From Pseudomonadota bacterium (GTDB taxonomy: Bacteria; Pseudomonadota; Alphaproteobacteria; CACIAM-22H2), in contig JAIUNH010000154.1 in assembly GCA_020161965.1 (NCBI GenBank), forward strand, positions 1-8,118: a stretch of 8,118 nt of DNA, read 5' to 3'. The position numbers and the translations under genes were made by a program. Shown piece by piece: positions 1 through 5,840 of this stretch. Under the pieces are notes generated by a model, which was not told the origin of the DNA, ran no database searches, and saw only the letters and a program-made list of their open reading frames with translations. Every line of letters begins with the position of its first letter. Position 1 is the stretch's first letter.

Positions 1-368
1 ACCCCGGTTTGTCGATCGCCTCGCCGCTCGACACCGTCCGGCGCGGGCGCAAGGCCTCGGCCGATTACGATCAGGTCGTGGCGCTGGCCAAGGCCCGCAA
101 CGTGGGCGGATTCGTTCTGGGCATGCCGGTCAATATGGACGGCACGGCGGGCCCCCGCGCCCAGGCGACGCGGGCCTTCGCGCGTAATCTTTTGGCCAAA
201 ATCGACCTGCCGCTGGTGATGTGGGACGAGCGCATGTCGACCCAGGCCGTGACGCGCACGCTGCTCGACGCGGATATGAGCCGCGCCAAGCGGGCCGAGG
301 TCGTCGACAAAATGGCCGCCGCCTTCATCCTGCAAGGCTATCTCGACTGGCTGCGCATCGGGCGCTAG
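1..368 (+). CDS. ruvX: RuvX/YqgF putative pre-16S rRNA nuclease / Holliday junction resolvase-like protein, 5' end outside the window
   Basis: This is the 3' part of a YqgF-family RNase H-fold nuclease, a cytoplasmic protein linked to 16S rRNA 5'-end maturation and historically called a Holliday junction resolvase. The reading frame is already open at base 3, and the visible start reads P-G-L-S-I-A-S-P-L-D-T, which matches the family just after its first beta strand. The true start and the first catalytic Asp therefore lie upstream; the TTG at position 9 is internal. Family blocks present are the GMPVNMDGTAGPRA segment (family: G-x-P-x-N-x-D-G-x-x-G-P-R), the W-D-E-R-M-S-T motif with the catalytic Glu, and V-D-K-M-A-A-A-F-I-L-Q-G-Y-L-D near the end with the second catalytic Asp. 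The stop TAG overlaps the stop of the convergent DUF805 gene within one CTAG. Family assignment is very safe. Confidence 0.95.
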   Translation, partial: PGLSIASPLDTVRRGRKASADYDQVVALAKARNVGGFVLGMPVNMDGTAGPRAQATRAFARNLLAKIDLPLVMWDERMSTQAVTRTLLDADMSRAKRAEVVDKMAAAFILQGYLDWLRIGR

Positions 369-754
369 GCGTTCGGCGGCAGTTCCGGCAACGGCTCGGC
401 CTTCGGATCGGGCCCGTATTGGTTGGCGCCGGCATCGCCTTTTTTCAAGAAGAGCACGATCAATTCGAACCAGCCGATGAGCGGCACAAACCAATACAAC
501 TGCCACCAACCGGGATGACCGGTATCGTGCAGGCGTCGCGCGGCCACGGCGATGTTCAGCAGTATCAACATGAGTGTGAAGATCAGCGATGCGGGGGACC
601 TATCGCCAATTGCGATCGCAATAGCGAAGATCACGCTCGTGTTCGCCAGCGTGAAATACCAATATTCTTTGCGTCGCGCGCGGCCGGAAAACGTCACACA
701 TTTCGAGAGGCTATAGGCGTACCAGCCGAAGATCGTTTTTTCTATTTTCGCCAT
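365..754 (-). CDS. DUF805 family small membrane protein (downstream paralog)
   Basis: A 129-aa integral membrane protein of the DUF805 (YhaH-like) family, whose biochemical function is unknown. An N-terminal F-S-G-R-A-R-R-K-E-Y-W motif sits before the first membrane segment, followed by hydrophobic segments near residues 37-50 and 55-75. Then come the hallmark A-R-R-L-H-D-x-G-H-P-G-W-W loop and a last membrane segment near residues 88-106. The tail is polar, with G-D-A-G-A-N-Q-Y-G-P-D-P and the ending E-L-P-P-N-A. I chose ATG at 754 over GTG at 769 because it gives the same 129-aa length as the upstream paralog and a matching N-terminus; neither start has a good ribosome binding site. It lies 44 bases downstream of the other DUF805 gene on the same strand, so the two are probably cotranscribed. 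Its stop is shared in a CTAG with ruvX. Confidence 0.88.
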   Translation of the reverse strand: MAKIEKTIFGWYAYSLSKCVTFSGRARRKEYWYFTLANTSVIFAIAIAIGDRSPASLIFTLMLILLNIAVAARRLHDTGHPGWWQLYWFVPLIGWFELIVLFLKKGDAGANQYGPDPKAEPLPELPPNA

Positions 755-798
755 CGAATAGATCGGCACGAGCTACGACCGGATCGGGCACGAGCCCC

Positions 799-1188
799 TT
801 ACGCGTTCGGCGGCAATTCCGGCACGGGTGCTGCCTTCGGATCGGGCCCGTATTGGTTGTCGCCGGCATCACCTTTTGTGGCGTAAAATATAATGAGAAC
901 AATCCATCCAATCACTGGGATAAACCAAATCAGCCACCACCAACCAGTACGCCCAATATCATGAAGTCGTCTAACCGCAACCGCTATACTAGGAAGCAGA
1001 ATAAACAACCAAAAAAGCGATGCTAGTCTAGACACCCCATCAGGACTGTTTTCAATTACCCCCAGGAATGCAGCAATAAACACATTCAAAGTAGAAAATG
1101 CCCAAAACTCCAATCTACGAGCGCGCCCTTCAAACGTCGCATACTTGCTAAAAGCACTACCATACGAGCCAAAGAACGATCCCCTCAT
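799..1188 (-). CDS. DUF805 family small membrane protein (upstream, AT-rich paralog)
   Basis: A second 129-aa DUF805 membrane protein. It shows the family blocks F-E-G-R-A-R-R-L-E-F-W near residue 20, V-R-R-L-H-D-I-G-R-T-G-W-W-W, and the tail K-G-D-A-G-D-N-Q-Y-G-P-D-P ending E-L-P-P-N-A. Three or so hydrophobic stretches fit the family. ATG at 1188 is preferred to the far upstream start at 1251 because AGGAGAT lies just before it with 8 bases of spacing, and because the length then equals that of the downstream paralog. Base use is unlike its neighbours: codons such as ATA, AGA, GGA and ACT dominate up to the K-G-D near position 880. The last 26 or so codons then switch to GC-rich codons nearly identical to the other copy. 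This points to foreign origin plus recombination or gene conversion at the 3' end. Function is unknown. Confidence 0.9.
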   Translation of the reverse strand: MRGSFFGSYGSAFSKYATFEGRARRLEFWAFSTLNVFIAAFLGVIENSPDGVSRLASLFWLFILLPSIAVAVRRLHDIGRTGWWWLIWFIPVIGWIVLIIFYATKGDAGDNQYGPDPKAAPVPELPPNA

Positions 1189-1312
1189 AGGGCTATCTCC
1201 TAATGAACTTAGAATCCCCAAATGAATTTGAATTTTAGCACTAAGTATCAAATAATTCTAAGCTGCAATCTGAGTTAAAACTTGTACCATCTTATAGATA
1301 AAAATCTCAATC
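1189..1312. other. AT-rich intergenic island
   Basis: This stretch separates the stop of the HD-hydrolase gene from the start of the AT-rich DUF805 gene, both on the minus strand. I count 15 G/C in the 60 bases 1201-1260 (25%), against 42 of 60 in 2041-2100 inside the antiporter gene. It presumably holds the minus-strand promoter of the DUF805 pair, but several weak TTG/TATA-like hexamers are present and none has a convincing spacing, so I name no promoter. Short AGAT-TTTT-ATCT type inverted repeats occur near 1295-1307 and are too weak to call a terminator. No gene is seen in it. Confidence 0.6.
1195..1201 (-). promoter_or_regulatory. Shine-Dalgarno for the upstream DUF805 gene
   Basis: On the minus strand AGGAGAT lies 5' of the ATG at 1188, with 8 bases between AGGAG and the start codon. 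It is the strongest ribosome binding site in the window. It decides for a 129-aa protein rather than the 150-aa reading that begins at 1251. Confidence 0.8.
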
Positions 1313-1939
1313 TCAGCGCGGCACGCCCTTCCCACGCCCGACGGCTTTGCCCGAAGCATCCCAAAACGCGCCTTCGTCGGCGCGCTTATAGATGCGCAAG
1401 ATCAGCTCTTCGATCTTGGGATGCGCCTCGCGCGCGGGCCGCGTGCGTTCCAGCGTCTGGTCGCGGGTGACGCCGATCTCCGCCCAGGAAAGGCCTTCCG
1501 ACAGATAGGATTGCAGGAAGCCCTGTACCCGGTCGCAGGCATTGGCGAGTTTCGCCTCGGGCGTTCGCTTCGCCTCGAATTCGCGCCATAGCCCGTCGAA
1601 CTCGGCACCGAGGTCCGGCGGCAGCGATCCGAACAGCTTTTTGGCCGCCGCGTCTTCCTTCGCCACGGCCGCCGCGCGTGCGGCCACGTCATAGGCGCCG
1701 GCATCGCCCGCATAGATCTCGACCAGATCGTGGACCAGCACCATCGACAGCATCCGGGCGAGATCGCCGGTGAAGCCGGTCTCGCGCGCCAGCACCATGG
1801 CGACCAGCGCCATGTGCCAGGAATGTTCGGCCGAATTCTCCCGCCGGGACATGTCGCCCAGCTTCGCGCGGCGCTCGACCTTCTTGAAACGGTCGACGAG
1901 GGCGAGAAAATCGAGGATAGAGTCGAGGCGGTCGGTCAT
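1313..1939 (-). CDS. HD-domain phosphohydrolase, YfbR/HDDC2-like (probable 5'-deoxynucleotidase type)
   Basis: A 208-aa cytoplasmic metal-dependent phosphohydrolase of the HD superfamily (HD_3 type). The metal-binding set is visible: E-N-S-A-E-H-S-W-H with His39, then L-V-H-D-L-V-E-I-Y-A-G-D with His70-Asp71, then A-C-D-R-V-Q with Asp136. That order and spacing match YfbR and HDDC2 proteins, which hydrolyse deoxynucleoside 5'-monophosphates; the exact substrate here is inferred from family only. The acidic/helical part after residue 90 (A-rich, then Y-L-S-E-G-L-S-W) is the usual C-terminal helical half. The start ATG at 1939 is the natural one, giving M-T-D-R-L-D-S-I-L-D-F, although no strong ribosome binding site precedes it. 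It is divergent from the antiporter gene with only 32 bases between the two starts. The C-terminal G-R-G-K-G-V-P-R is a basic, disordered-looking end. Confidence 0.88.
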   Translation of the reverse strand: MTDRLDSILDFLALVDRFKKVERRAKLGDMSRRENSAEHSWHMALVAMVLARETGFTGDLARMLSMVLVHDLVEIYAGDAGAYDVAARAAAVAKEDAAAKKLFGSLPPDLGAEFDGLWREFEAKRTPEAKLANACDRVQGFLQSYLSEGLSWAEIGVTRDQTLERTRPAREAHPKIEELILRIYKRADEGAFWDASGKAVGRGKGVPR

Positions 1940-1958
1940 GGCACCGCACGAGTCTATC

Positions 1959-1963
1959 AGAGG
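1959..1963 (+). promoter_or_regulatory. Shine-Dalgarno supporting the TTG start of the antiporter
   Basis: AGAGG stands 8 bases before the TTG at 1972 and favours that codon over the next in-frame ATG at 1999, which falls inside the first membrane helix. The whole divergent spacer is only 32 bases (1940-1971), so promoters for both genes must reach into the coding sequences. Confidence 0.6.
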
Positions 1964-1971
1964 CTTTACCT

Positions 1972-3552
1972 TTGGCGCTGCTCGAAATCGTACTCATCAT
2001 GTTGGCGGTCGCCGTCGCGCTCGGCCGCTTTTCCGACGTGCTGCGCCTGCCCTACCCGGTGCTGTTGGTCATCGCAGGCATGGGGCTCGCCTTCGTGCCG
2101 GGGCTGCCGGACGTGCGCCTCGACCCGGAATTGACGCTGGCGCTGTTCCTGCCGCCGCTGCTGTTCGCCTCGGCATTCTATACGTCGTGGCGCGACTTCC
2201 GCATTTATATCCGCCCGATCCTGCTGCTGGCGATCGGCCTCGTCTTCGCGACGACGTTGGGCGTCGGGCTCGTCTTCAAATGGCTGGTGCCCGACGTGCC
2301 TTGGGCGGCGGCATTCCTGCTCGGCGCCATCGTCTCGCCGCCCGACGCGGTCGCGGCCGCCGCGATCATGGAACGCTTGAAACTGCCGCGCCGCATCGTT
2401 GCGATCCTGGAAGGCGAAAGCCTGGTCAACGACGCGACCGGCCTCGTGCTCTACAAATTCGCACTCGCCGCCGTGCTGACCGGCACGTTTTCTGTCTGGG
2501 AAGCGGCGGCGACTTTCGCGGTCTACGCCGTCGGCGGCACGGGGCTTGGCGTGGCGCTGGGCTTCGGCGCCGTCGCGGTGATGAAACGGCTCGACGAAAC
2601 GCTGCTGCAAATCGTCGCCTCGTTCATCGTGCCCTATGTCGCCTTCCTGCTGGGCGAGCAGATTCACGTCTCCGGCGTTTTGGCCGTCGTCGCCGCCGGG
2701 CTGGTGATCGGCTGGCACGTGCCCGAACTCGCCAGCGCCGAAGCGCGCATGCAAAGCAACATGGTGTGGGGTGCGGTCGTCTTCGTGCTCAACGCCATCG
2801 TGTTCATCCTGATCGGACTGGAACTCGACGGCATCACCGGCCGCTTGAGCGCCTATTCGCTGACCGAGTTGCTGAGCTGGGCCTGCGCGATCTCGGCCGC
2901 CGCGATCGTCATCCGCATGCTGTGGGTTTTCCCCAACGCCTATGTCCCGCATCTATTCGAAGCGGTGCGGCGCATCGAATCCAAGCCGCCGATCGAGATG
3001 ACGATCATCATCGGTTGGTGCGGCATGCGCGGCGTGGTCAGCCTTGCCGCCGCACAAGCGATCCCGCATTTCGCAGGCGTGGGCGAGCCGTTCCCGGCGC
3101 GCGATCTGATCGTGTTCCTGTCCTTCGCCGTCATCTTCGCGACACTGATCGTCCAAGGCACGACGCTGGGCCCGCTGATCCGCATGATGAAAGTCGGCGG
3201 CGACCGCAACGAGGAATCGGAGGAAGAAACCGCGCGGCGCAAAATGGCGCATGCGGGGTTGACCGAGCTCGAAGATCAAGCGCAGCACGATATCGTGGCG
3301 CTGGATTTGGCGCCCACGCTGCGCCGCATCTATCAAGCGCGCTTGCTGGAACAAGCGCCCACGCAGGACGATCTCGATTTCGCGCAAGCCCGCGCCCAAG
3401 CGCGCCATGTGCGCGAAGCGTTGCTCGCCGCGGAGCGCAAGCGCCTATTGAAGCTGCGCCGCGAACGCGAGATCGGCGACGGCGTGCTGCACAAGCTGCT
3501 GCGCGAACTCGATATCGAAGAAATGCGTCTGGCGACCAACCGCGATTTCTAA
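1972..3552 (+). CDS. CPA1 family Na+/H+ antiporter
   Basis: A 526-aa inner-membrane monovalent cation/proton antiporter, expected to export Na+ (or K+) in exchange for H+ for pH and salt homeostasis. About twelve hydrophobic segments fill residues 1-400. Family signatures are R-L-P-Y-P-V-L-L-V at 25-33, F-L-P-P-L-L-F at 59-65, S-P-P-D-A-V-A at 122-128, and E-G-E-S-L-V-N-D-A-T-G at 147-157, whose Asn153-Asp154 pair is the electroneutral CPA1-type ion-binding site. G-M-R-G-V-V-S-L-A follows at 351-359. The last 120 residues are a charged, helical cytoplasmic tail ending L-A-T-N-R-D-F, typical of the bacterial Na+/H+ antiporter subfamily with long tails. The start is TTG, backed by AGAGG 8 bases upstream and by the helix start. 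Its TAA stop overlaps the stop of the convergent permease gene. Ion specificity is not readable from sequence. Confidence 0.93.
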   Translation: MALLEIVLIMLAVAVALGRFSDVLRLPYPVLLVIAGMGLAFVPGLPDVRLDPELTLALFLPPLLFASAFYTSWRDFRIYIRPILLLAIGLVFATTLGVGLVFKWLVPDVPWAAAFLLGAIVSPPDAVAAAAIMERLKLPRRIVAILEGESLVNDATGLVLYKFALAAVLTGTFSVWEAAATFAVYAVGGTGLGVALGFGAVAVMKRLDETLLQIVASFIVPYVAFLLGEQIHVSGVLAVVAAGLVIGWHVPELASAEARMQSNMVWGAVVFVLNAIVFILIGLELDGITGRLSAYSLTELLSWACAISAAAIVIRMLWVFPNAYVPHLFEAVRRIESKPPIEMTIIIGWCGMRGVVSLAAAQAIPHFAGVGEPFPARDLIVFLSFAVIFATLIVQGTTLGPLIRMMKVGGDRNEESEEETARRKMAHAGLTELEDQAQHDIVALDLAPTLRRIYQARLLEQAPTQDDLDFAQARAQARHVREALLAAERKRLLKLRREREIGDGVLHKLLRELDIEEMRLATNRDF

Positions 3553-4320
3553 AAAAAGAACCCGCGCACGCCGTCATAGGCGAGCTTCAAACCCGCCAGG
3601 AACAGCAGCACGTAGCAGAGTTTGAAGAGCTGCGGGCCGTCGAGCCGGTCGTGGAACTTGCGCCCCAGCCACACGCCCAGCGGCACCGACGGCGACAGGA
3701 TCAACGCCGTCCACAGCAGATGCGGCGTCGAGCCGGCGATATAAAGATACGGCGGCAGCTTCAGCACATTGCCGACCGCGAAGAACACCGCCGATGTGCC
3801 GGCATAGATCGTTTTATCGAGGCCGCGGCGCAGCATGTAGATGTTCAATGGCGGCCCGCCCGAGTGCGCCACGAAGGTCGTGAACCCGGCCATGGCGCCC
3901 CACGGCATCGCATTGCGCAAGGATGCGGCGATCGGTGCGGCGTTCGATCTTCCGCCCGCCCAGGAACCAGCGGATCGTGAAGATCAACGTGATCGCCGCG
4001 ATGACGAGTTCGATCAGATGCGGATCGACATAGACGAAAGCGAAAAACCCGATCGCCAGCCCGACGAGCAGGCCGGGAATCAGGAATCTAAGATCGGGCA
4101 GGCTCCATGTCGCGCGCCGGAACGAGTTCAACGTGAACACGTCCATGAACGCGACCAACGGCGCCATCATGATCGCGGCGTCGAGCGGCGACATGACGAA
4201 CGCCAGAAACGGAATGCCAAGCGTGGCGAAGCCGCCGCCGAAACCGCCTTTGAAAAACGAGATGACGAAGATCGTCGTGAATGCGACGGCGTAGAACGCG
4301 GGATCGGTGGGAATGTCCAT
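3549..4320 (-). pseudogene. TauE/SafE (TSUP) family permease, interrupted by a one-base frameshift
   Basis: Two minus-strand frames together make one complete TSUP permease, a membrane carrier family for sulfite, sulfoacetate or other small anions. The N-terminal half (4320 down to about 3940) reads F-F-K-G-G-F-G-G-G-F, the family's first-helix signature, and runs through four or so membrane segments to R-W-F-L-G-G-R-K-I-E-R. The C-terminal half (about 3940 down to 3549) resumes one frame over with W-G-A-M-A-G-F-T-T-F-V-A-H-S-G-G-P-P, the second-repeat signature, then R-R-G-L-D-K, and ends G-F-F-F. The span is 772 bases, which is 3x257+1, so removing one base restores a 256-aa protein of normal family length. 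The shift must lie between about 3919 and 3983; the repetitive GCGGCG at 3937-3942 in the inter-repeat linker fits best. It is either a real disabling mutation or a sequencing error. Confidence 0.85.
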
Positions 4321-4371
4321 GTCGGAAGCGACTTTCCGCGACGCCGCATACGGCGCGCAACCGAAACTTCG

Positions 4372-4381
4372 TCAGGCCTGA
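4372..4381. repeat. Perfect 10-bp palindrome, possible operator
   Basis: TCAGGCCTGA equals its own reverse complement and sits in the promoter region between divergent genes, next to an AT-rich patch. Position and symmetry fit a repressor site, but a single 10-bp palindrome without a second copy is weak evidence. Confidence 0.25.
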
Positions 4382-4419
4382 TATTCCGTTTTTTATTCAA
4401 TGCCTTATCGGCGACCGCA

Positions 4420-4448
4420 TTGCCGTCACAATGCCGCGTCACTATATC
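4420..4448 (+). promoter_or_regulatory. Candidate sigma70-type promoter for the small ORF
   Basis: TTGCCG at 4420-4425 and TATATC at 4443-4448 are separated by exactly 17 bases, each matching four of six consensus positions. Transcription would begin near 4455, leaving only about a dozen untranslated bases before the ATG at 4467. That is unusually short, since it would begin at the ribosome binding site itself. The hexamers alone could be chance. Confidence 0.25.
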
Positions 4449-4466
4449 GGTCCTGAGGTTCGTATC

Positions 4467-4550
4467 ATGTCGACCGATAAATTCATGTTCGATCGCTTCA
4501 TGCGCGACGTCGCATCAAGCGCCGCCTATTCGCCCGAGCCGGACCGTTAG
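4467..4550 (+). CDS. Candidate 27-aa small protein
   Basis: This short reading frame starts M-S-T-D-K-F-M-F-D-R-F-M-R-D-V and ends Y-S-P-E-P-D-R before a TAG. I do not recognise a family. Support comes from GAGG at 4455-4458 placed 8 bases before the ATG, a plausible promoter just upstream, and its location in an otherwise empty 334-base gap. The composition (three Phe, three Met, balanced Asp/Arg) also lacks the Arg/Ala/Pro bias of accidental frames in this GC-rich sequence. The first half could form an amphipathic helix with Phe/Met on one face; there is no membrane segment or signal peptide. The frame stays open upstream, but that extension is Arg-rich and overlaps the permease gene, so it is not credible. 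It may be a small regulatory or accessory protein, or an upstream ORF for the oxidase operon. Confidence 0.45.
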   Translation: MSTDKFMFDRFMRDVASSAAYSPEPDR

Positions 4551-4568
4551 CGTCCGCCTGTTCGAATA

Positions 4569-4584
4569 GCGCGCCTTCGCGCGC
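4569..4584 (+). repeat. GC hairpin GCGCGC-CTTC-GCGCGC
   Basis: A perfect 6-bp stem with a 4-base loop lies 18 bases after the small ORF stop. There is no T-run after it on the plus strand, so it is not a classic intrinsic terminator, though it could pause polymerase or protect a 3' end. Confidence 0.35.
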
Positions 4585-4611
4585 ACGCGATCCATCCCTT
4601 TACTGAACAAT

Positions 4612-4640
4612 AGCGGACGGCCCCGATCGGGCCGGCCGCT
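4612..4640 (+). promoter_or_regulatory. Strong hairpin just upstream of the oxidase start
   Basis: AGCGG (4612-4616) pairs with CCGCT (4636-4640). After a 2x2 internal loop, GGCCC (4619-4623) pairs with GGGCC (4629-4633) around the loop CGATC. The hairpin ends 14 bases before the ATG at 4655, exactly where a ribosome binding site would be expected, and only a weak GGAA follows it. It could act as a terminator for the preceding small ORF (no U-run is present) or limit translation of the oxidase gene. Confidence 0.4.
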
Positions 4641-4654
4641 GGAATTGCTGTGTC

Positions 4655-5830
4655 ATGTCTTCTTCCATCCGTACCGAAATCTGCGTCGTCGGCGCCGGCT
4701 ATGCCGGCTTGTCGACCGCCCTTCACGCCGCCAAGCGCGGCTACGACGTCGCCATCATCGAAGCCACGCGCCCCGGTGCGGGCGCCTCCGGCCGCAATGG
4801 GGGCCAAGTTCTGCCGGGCTTCGCCGCCGATCCCGCCGCGATGATCGCCGAATTCGGCGAAACCCGCGCGCGCGAGCTGTGGCAGATCAGCCTGCGCGGC
4901 CTCGACAAGGTGCGTGACCTTGGCGGCAACGCTTGCGACATCCGCGACCATGTTGCGATCGTCGCGGCGGCGAAAGCCGATCTGCCGCGACTTGCCCGTC
5001 AAGCCGCGTTGCGGCGCGACGTGTTCGGCGACGACGCGGCGGAGATTCTCGACGCCGCCGCATTCAAGCGCGCATTGCCCGGCCTTGCGGGACATGGCGC
5101 GTTGATCGACAAGCGCGCCTTCTCGATCGATCCGGTCAAATACGTCGGCGCCTTGGTGGCACAAGCCAAAGCGGCAGGCGCCAGCTTGCACGAGCGCCGC
5201 CCCGCGACCGGGATCGCGCGCGCGAACGGCAAATGGCATGTCGCCACGCCCAAGGGCGACGTTATCGCCGATCGCGTCGTGCTCGCCGCGAATGTCGATC
5301 TGCCGGGGCTCGAAGCGGGCACGGACCGCCTGCTCGCCCCCGTGCGCACCTTCATGCTGGAAACGGCCCCGCTGGCGAAGTTCCCGGCTTGGGCAACCGG
5401 GGCGGCATACGACACCAGCCCGGCGCTGCGTTATATGCGCCGCACGGCGGACGGTCGATTGCAGTTCGGTGCGGGCGGTTGGCCGGGCCGGGGCAATCCG
5501 CCGCTCGCCGAAACTTGGCTGCGCCGCGCGCTCGCCAAGGCGTTGCCTGATCTGGCCCGGGCGAAGATCGCGCGCGCATGGAGCGGCTTGGTCGACGTGA
5601 CGACCGACGGCATGCCGCGCTTCGCCGACCGCGAAGGCTTGATCCATTTGGTCGGGTTCTGCGGCCATGGCGTGGCATTGACCACGCTGGCCGGGGAAAT
5701 CGTCGCGAATGCGATCGAAGGCGAGGATGCGGATTTCCGCCGCTTCGCGGCTTTGCCGCAAACGCCGACCTGGCCCACGTCGTTCGGCCAGGCGGCGCAA
5801 CTGATCCTCGGCCGCGCGGCGCCCGTTTGA
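4655..5830 (+). CDS. FAD-dependent oxidoreductase, DadA/PuuB-like (D-amino acid oxidase fold)
   Basis: A 391-aa cytoplasmic flavoprotein of the DAO family (COG0665) that should oxidise a primary or secondary amine, amino acid or N-substituted glycine, passing electrons to oxygen or a respiratory acceptor. The N-terminal Rossmann nucleotide site is clear: C-V-V-G-A-G-Y-A-G-L-S with GxGxxG at 13-18, and the ribose-binding Glu36 in A-I-I-E-A. G-A-S-G-R-N-G-G-Q at 43-51 is the block seen in PuuB/OrdL gamma-glutamylputrescine oxidases. The C-terminal FAD-closing segment L-V-G-F-C-G-H-G-V-A-L-T is at 331-341. It is somewhat shorter than PuuB (about 426 aa), so I do not assign puuB. There is no signal peptide or membrane helix. 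It is the first gene of an apparent operon, with the CoA-transferase starting 10 bases after its stop. The ribosome binding site is weak. Confidence 0.88.
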   Translation: MSSSIRTEICVVGAGYAGLSTALHAAKRGYDVAIIEATRPGAGASGRNGGQVLPGFAADPAAMIAEFGETRARELWQISLRGLDKVRDLGGNACDIRDHVAIVAAAKADLPRLARQAALRRDVFGDDAAEILDAAAFKRALPGLAGHGALIDKRAFSIDPVKYVGALVAQAKAAGASLHERRPATGIARANGKWHVATPKGDVIADRVVLAANVDLPGLEAGTDRLLAPVRTFMLETAPLAKFPAWATGAAYDTSPALRYMRRTADGRLQFGAGGWPGRGNPPLAETWLRRALAKALPDLARAKIARAWSGLVDVTTDGMPRFADREGLIHLVGFCGHGVALTTLAGEIVANAIEGEDADFRRFAALPQTPTWPTSFGQAAQLILGRAAPV

Positions 5831-5840
5831 TCGAACTTGC

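Larger units (their letters stand above)
4321..4466. other. Divergent intergenic region between the permease and a small ORF
   Basis: This is the upstream region of the minus-strand permease and of the plus-strand 27-codon ORF. It contains a 5-bp-stem hairpin, CGCCG-cata-CGGCG, at 4342-4355, about 22 bases before the permease start. It also holds a perfect 10-bp palindrome, TCAGGCCTGA, at 4372-4381, and beside that a locally AT-rich patch with a run of six T at 4389-4394. On the minus strand GGAAAG lies 11 bases before the permease ATG. I see no other gene here. Confidence 0.5.

Noticed and set aside
1966..2952. A 328-codon minus-strand frame inside the antiporter
   Set aside because: His/Gln/Asp/Arg-rich sequence typical of the reverse complement of hydrophobic helices; no domain is recognisable.
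3549..3560. Possible terminator from the run of seven A/T between antiporter and permease
   Set aside because: The T-run on the minus strand encodes the final Phe codons of the permease, and no stable stem precedes it on either strand.
1770..3980. A 736-codon plus-strand frame overlapping the antiporter in another phase
   Set aside because: Extremely Arg-rich, and it spans a divergent gene, the antiporter and the permease; it is a shadow of real genes.
3919..3983. Programmed ribosomal frameshifting in the permease gene
   Set aside because: No slippery heptamer, stimulatory hairpin or internal Shine-Dalgarno was seen, and TSUP permeases are not known to use recoding. A mutation or sequencing error is simpler.
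3841..4569. A 242-codon plus-strand frame across the permease gene
   Set aside because: Charged, repetitive Arg/Asp/Glu sequence typical of a frame antisense to a membrane protein; the permease signatures on the other strand are clear.
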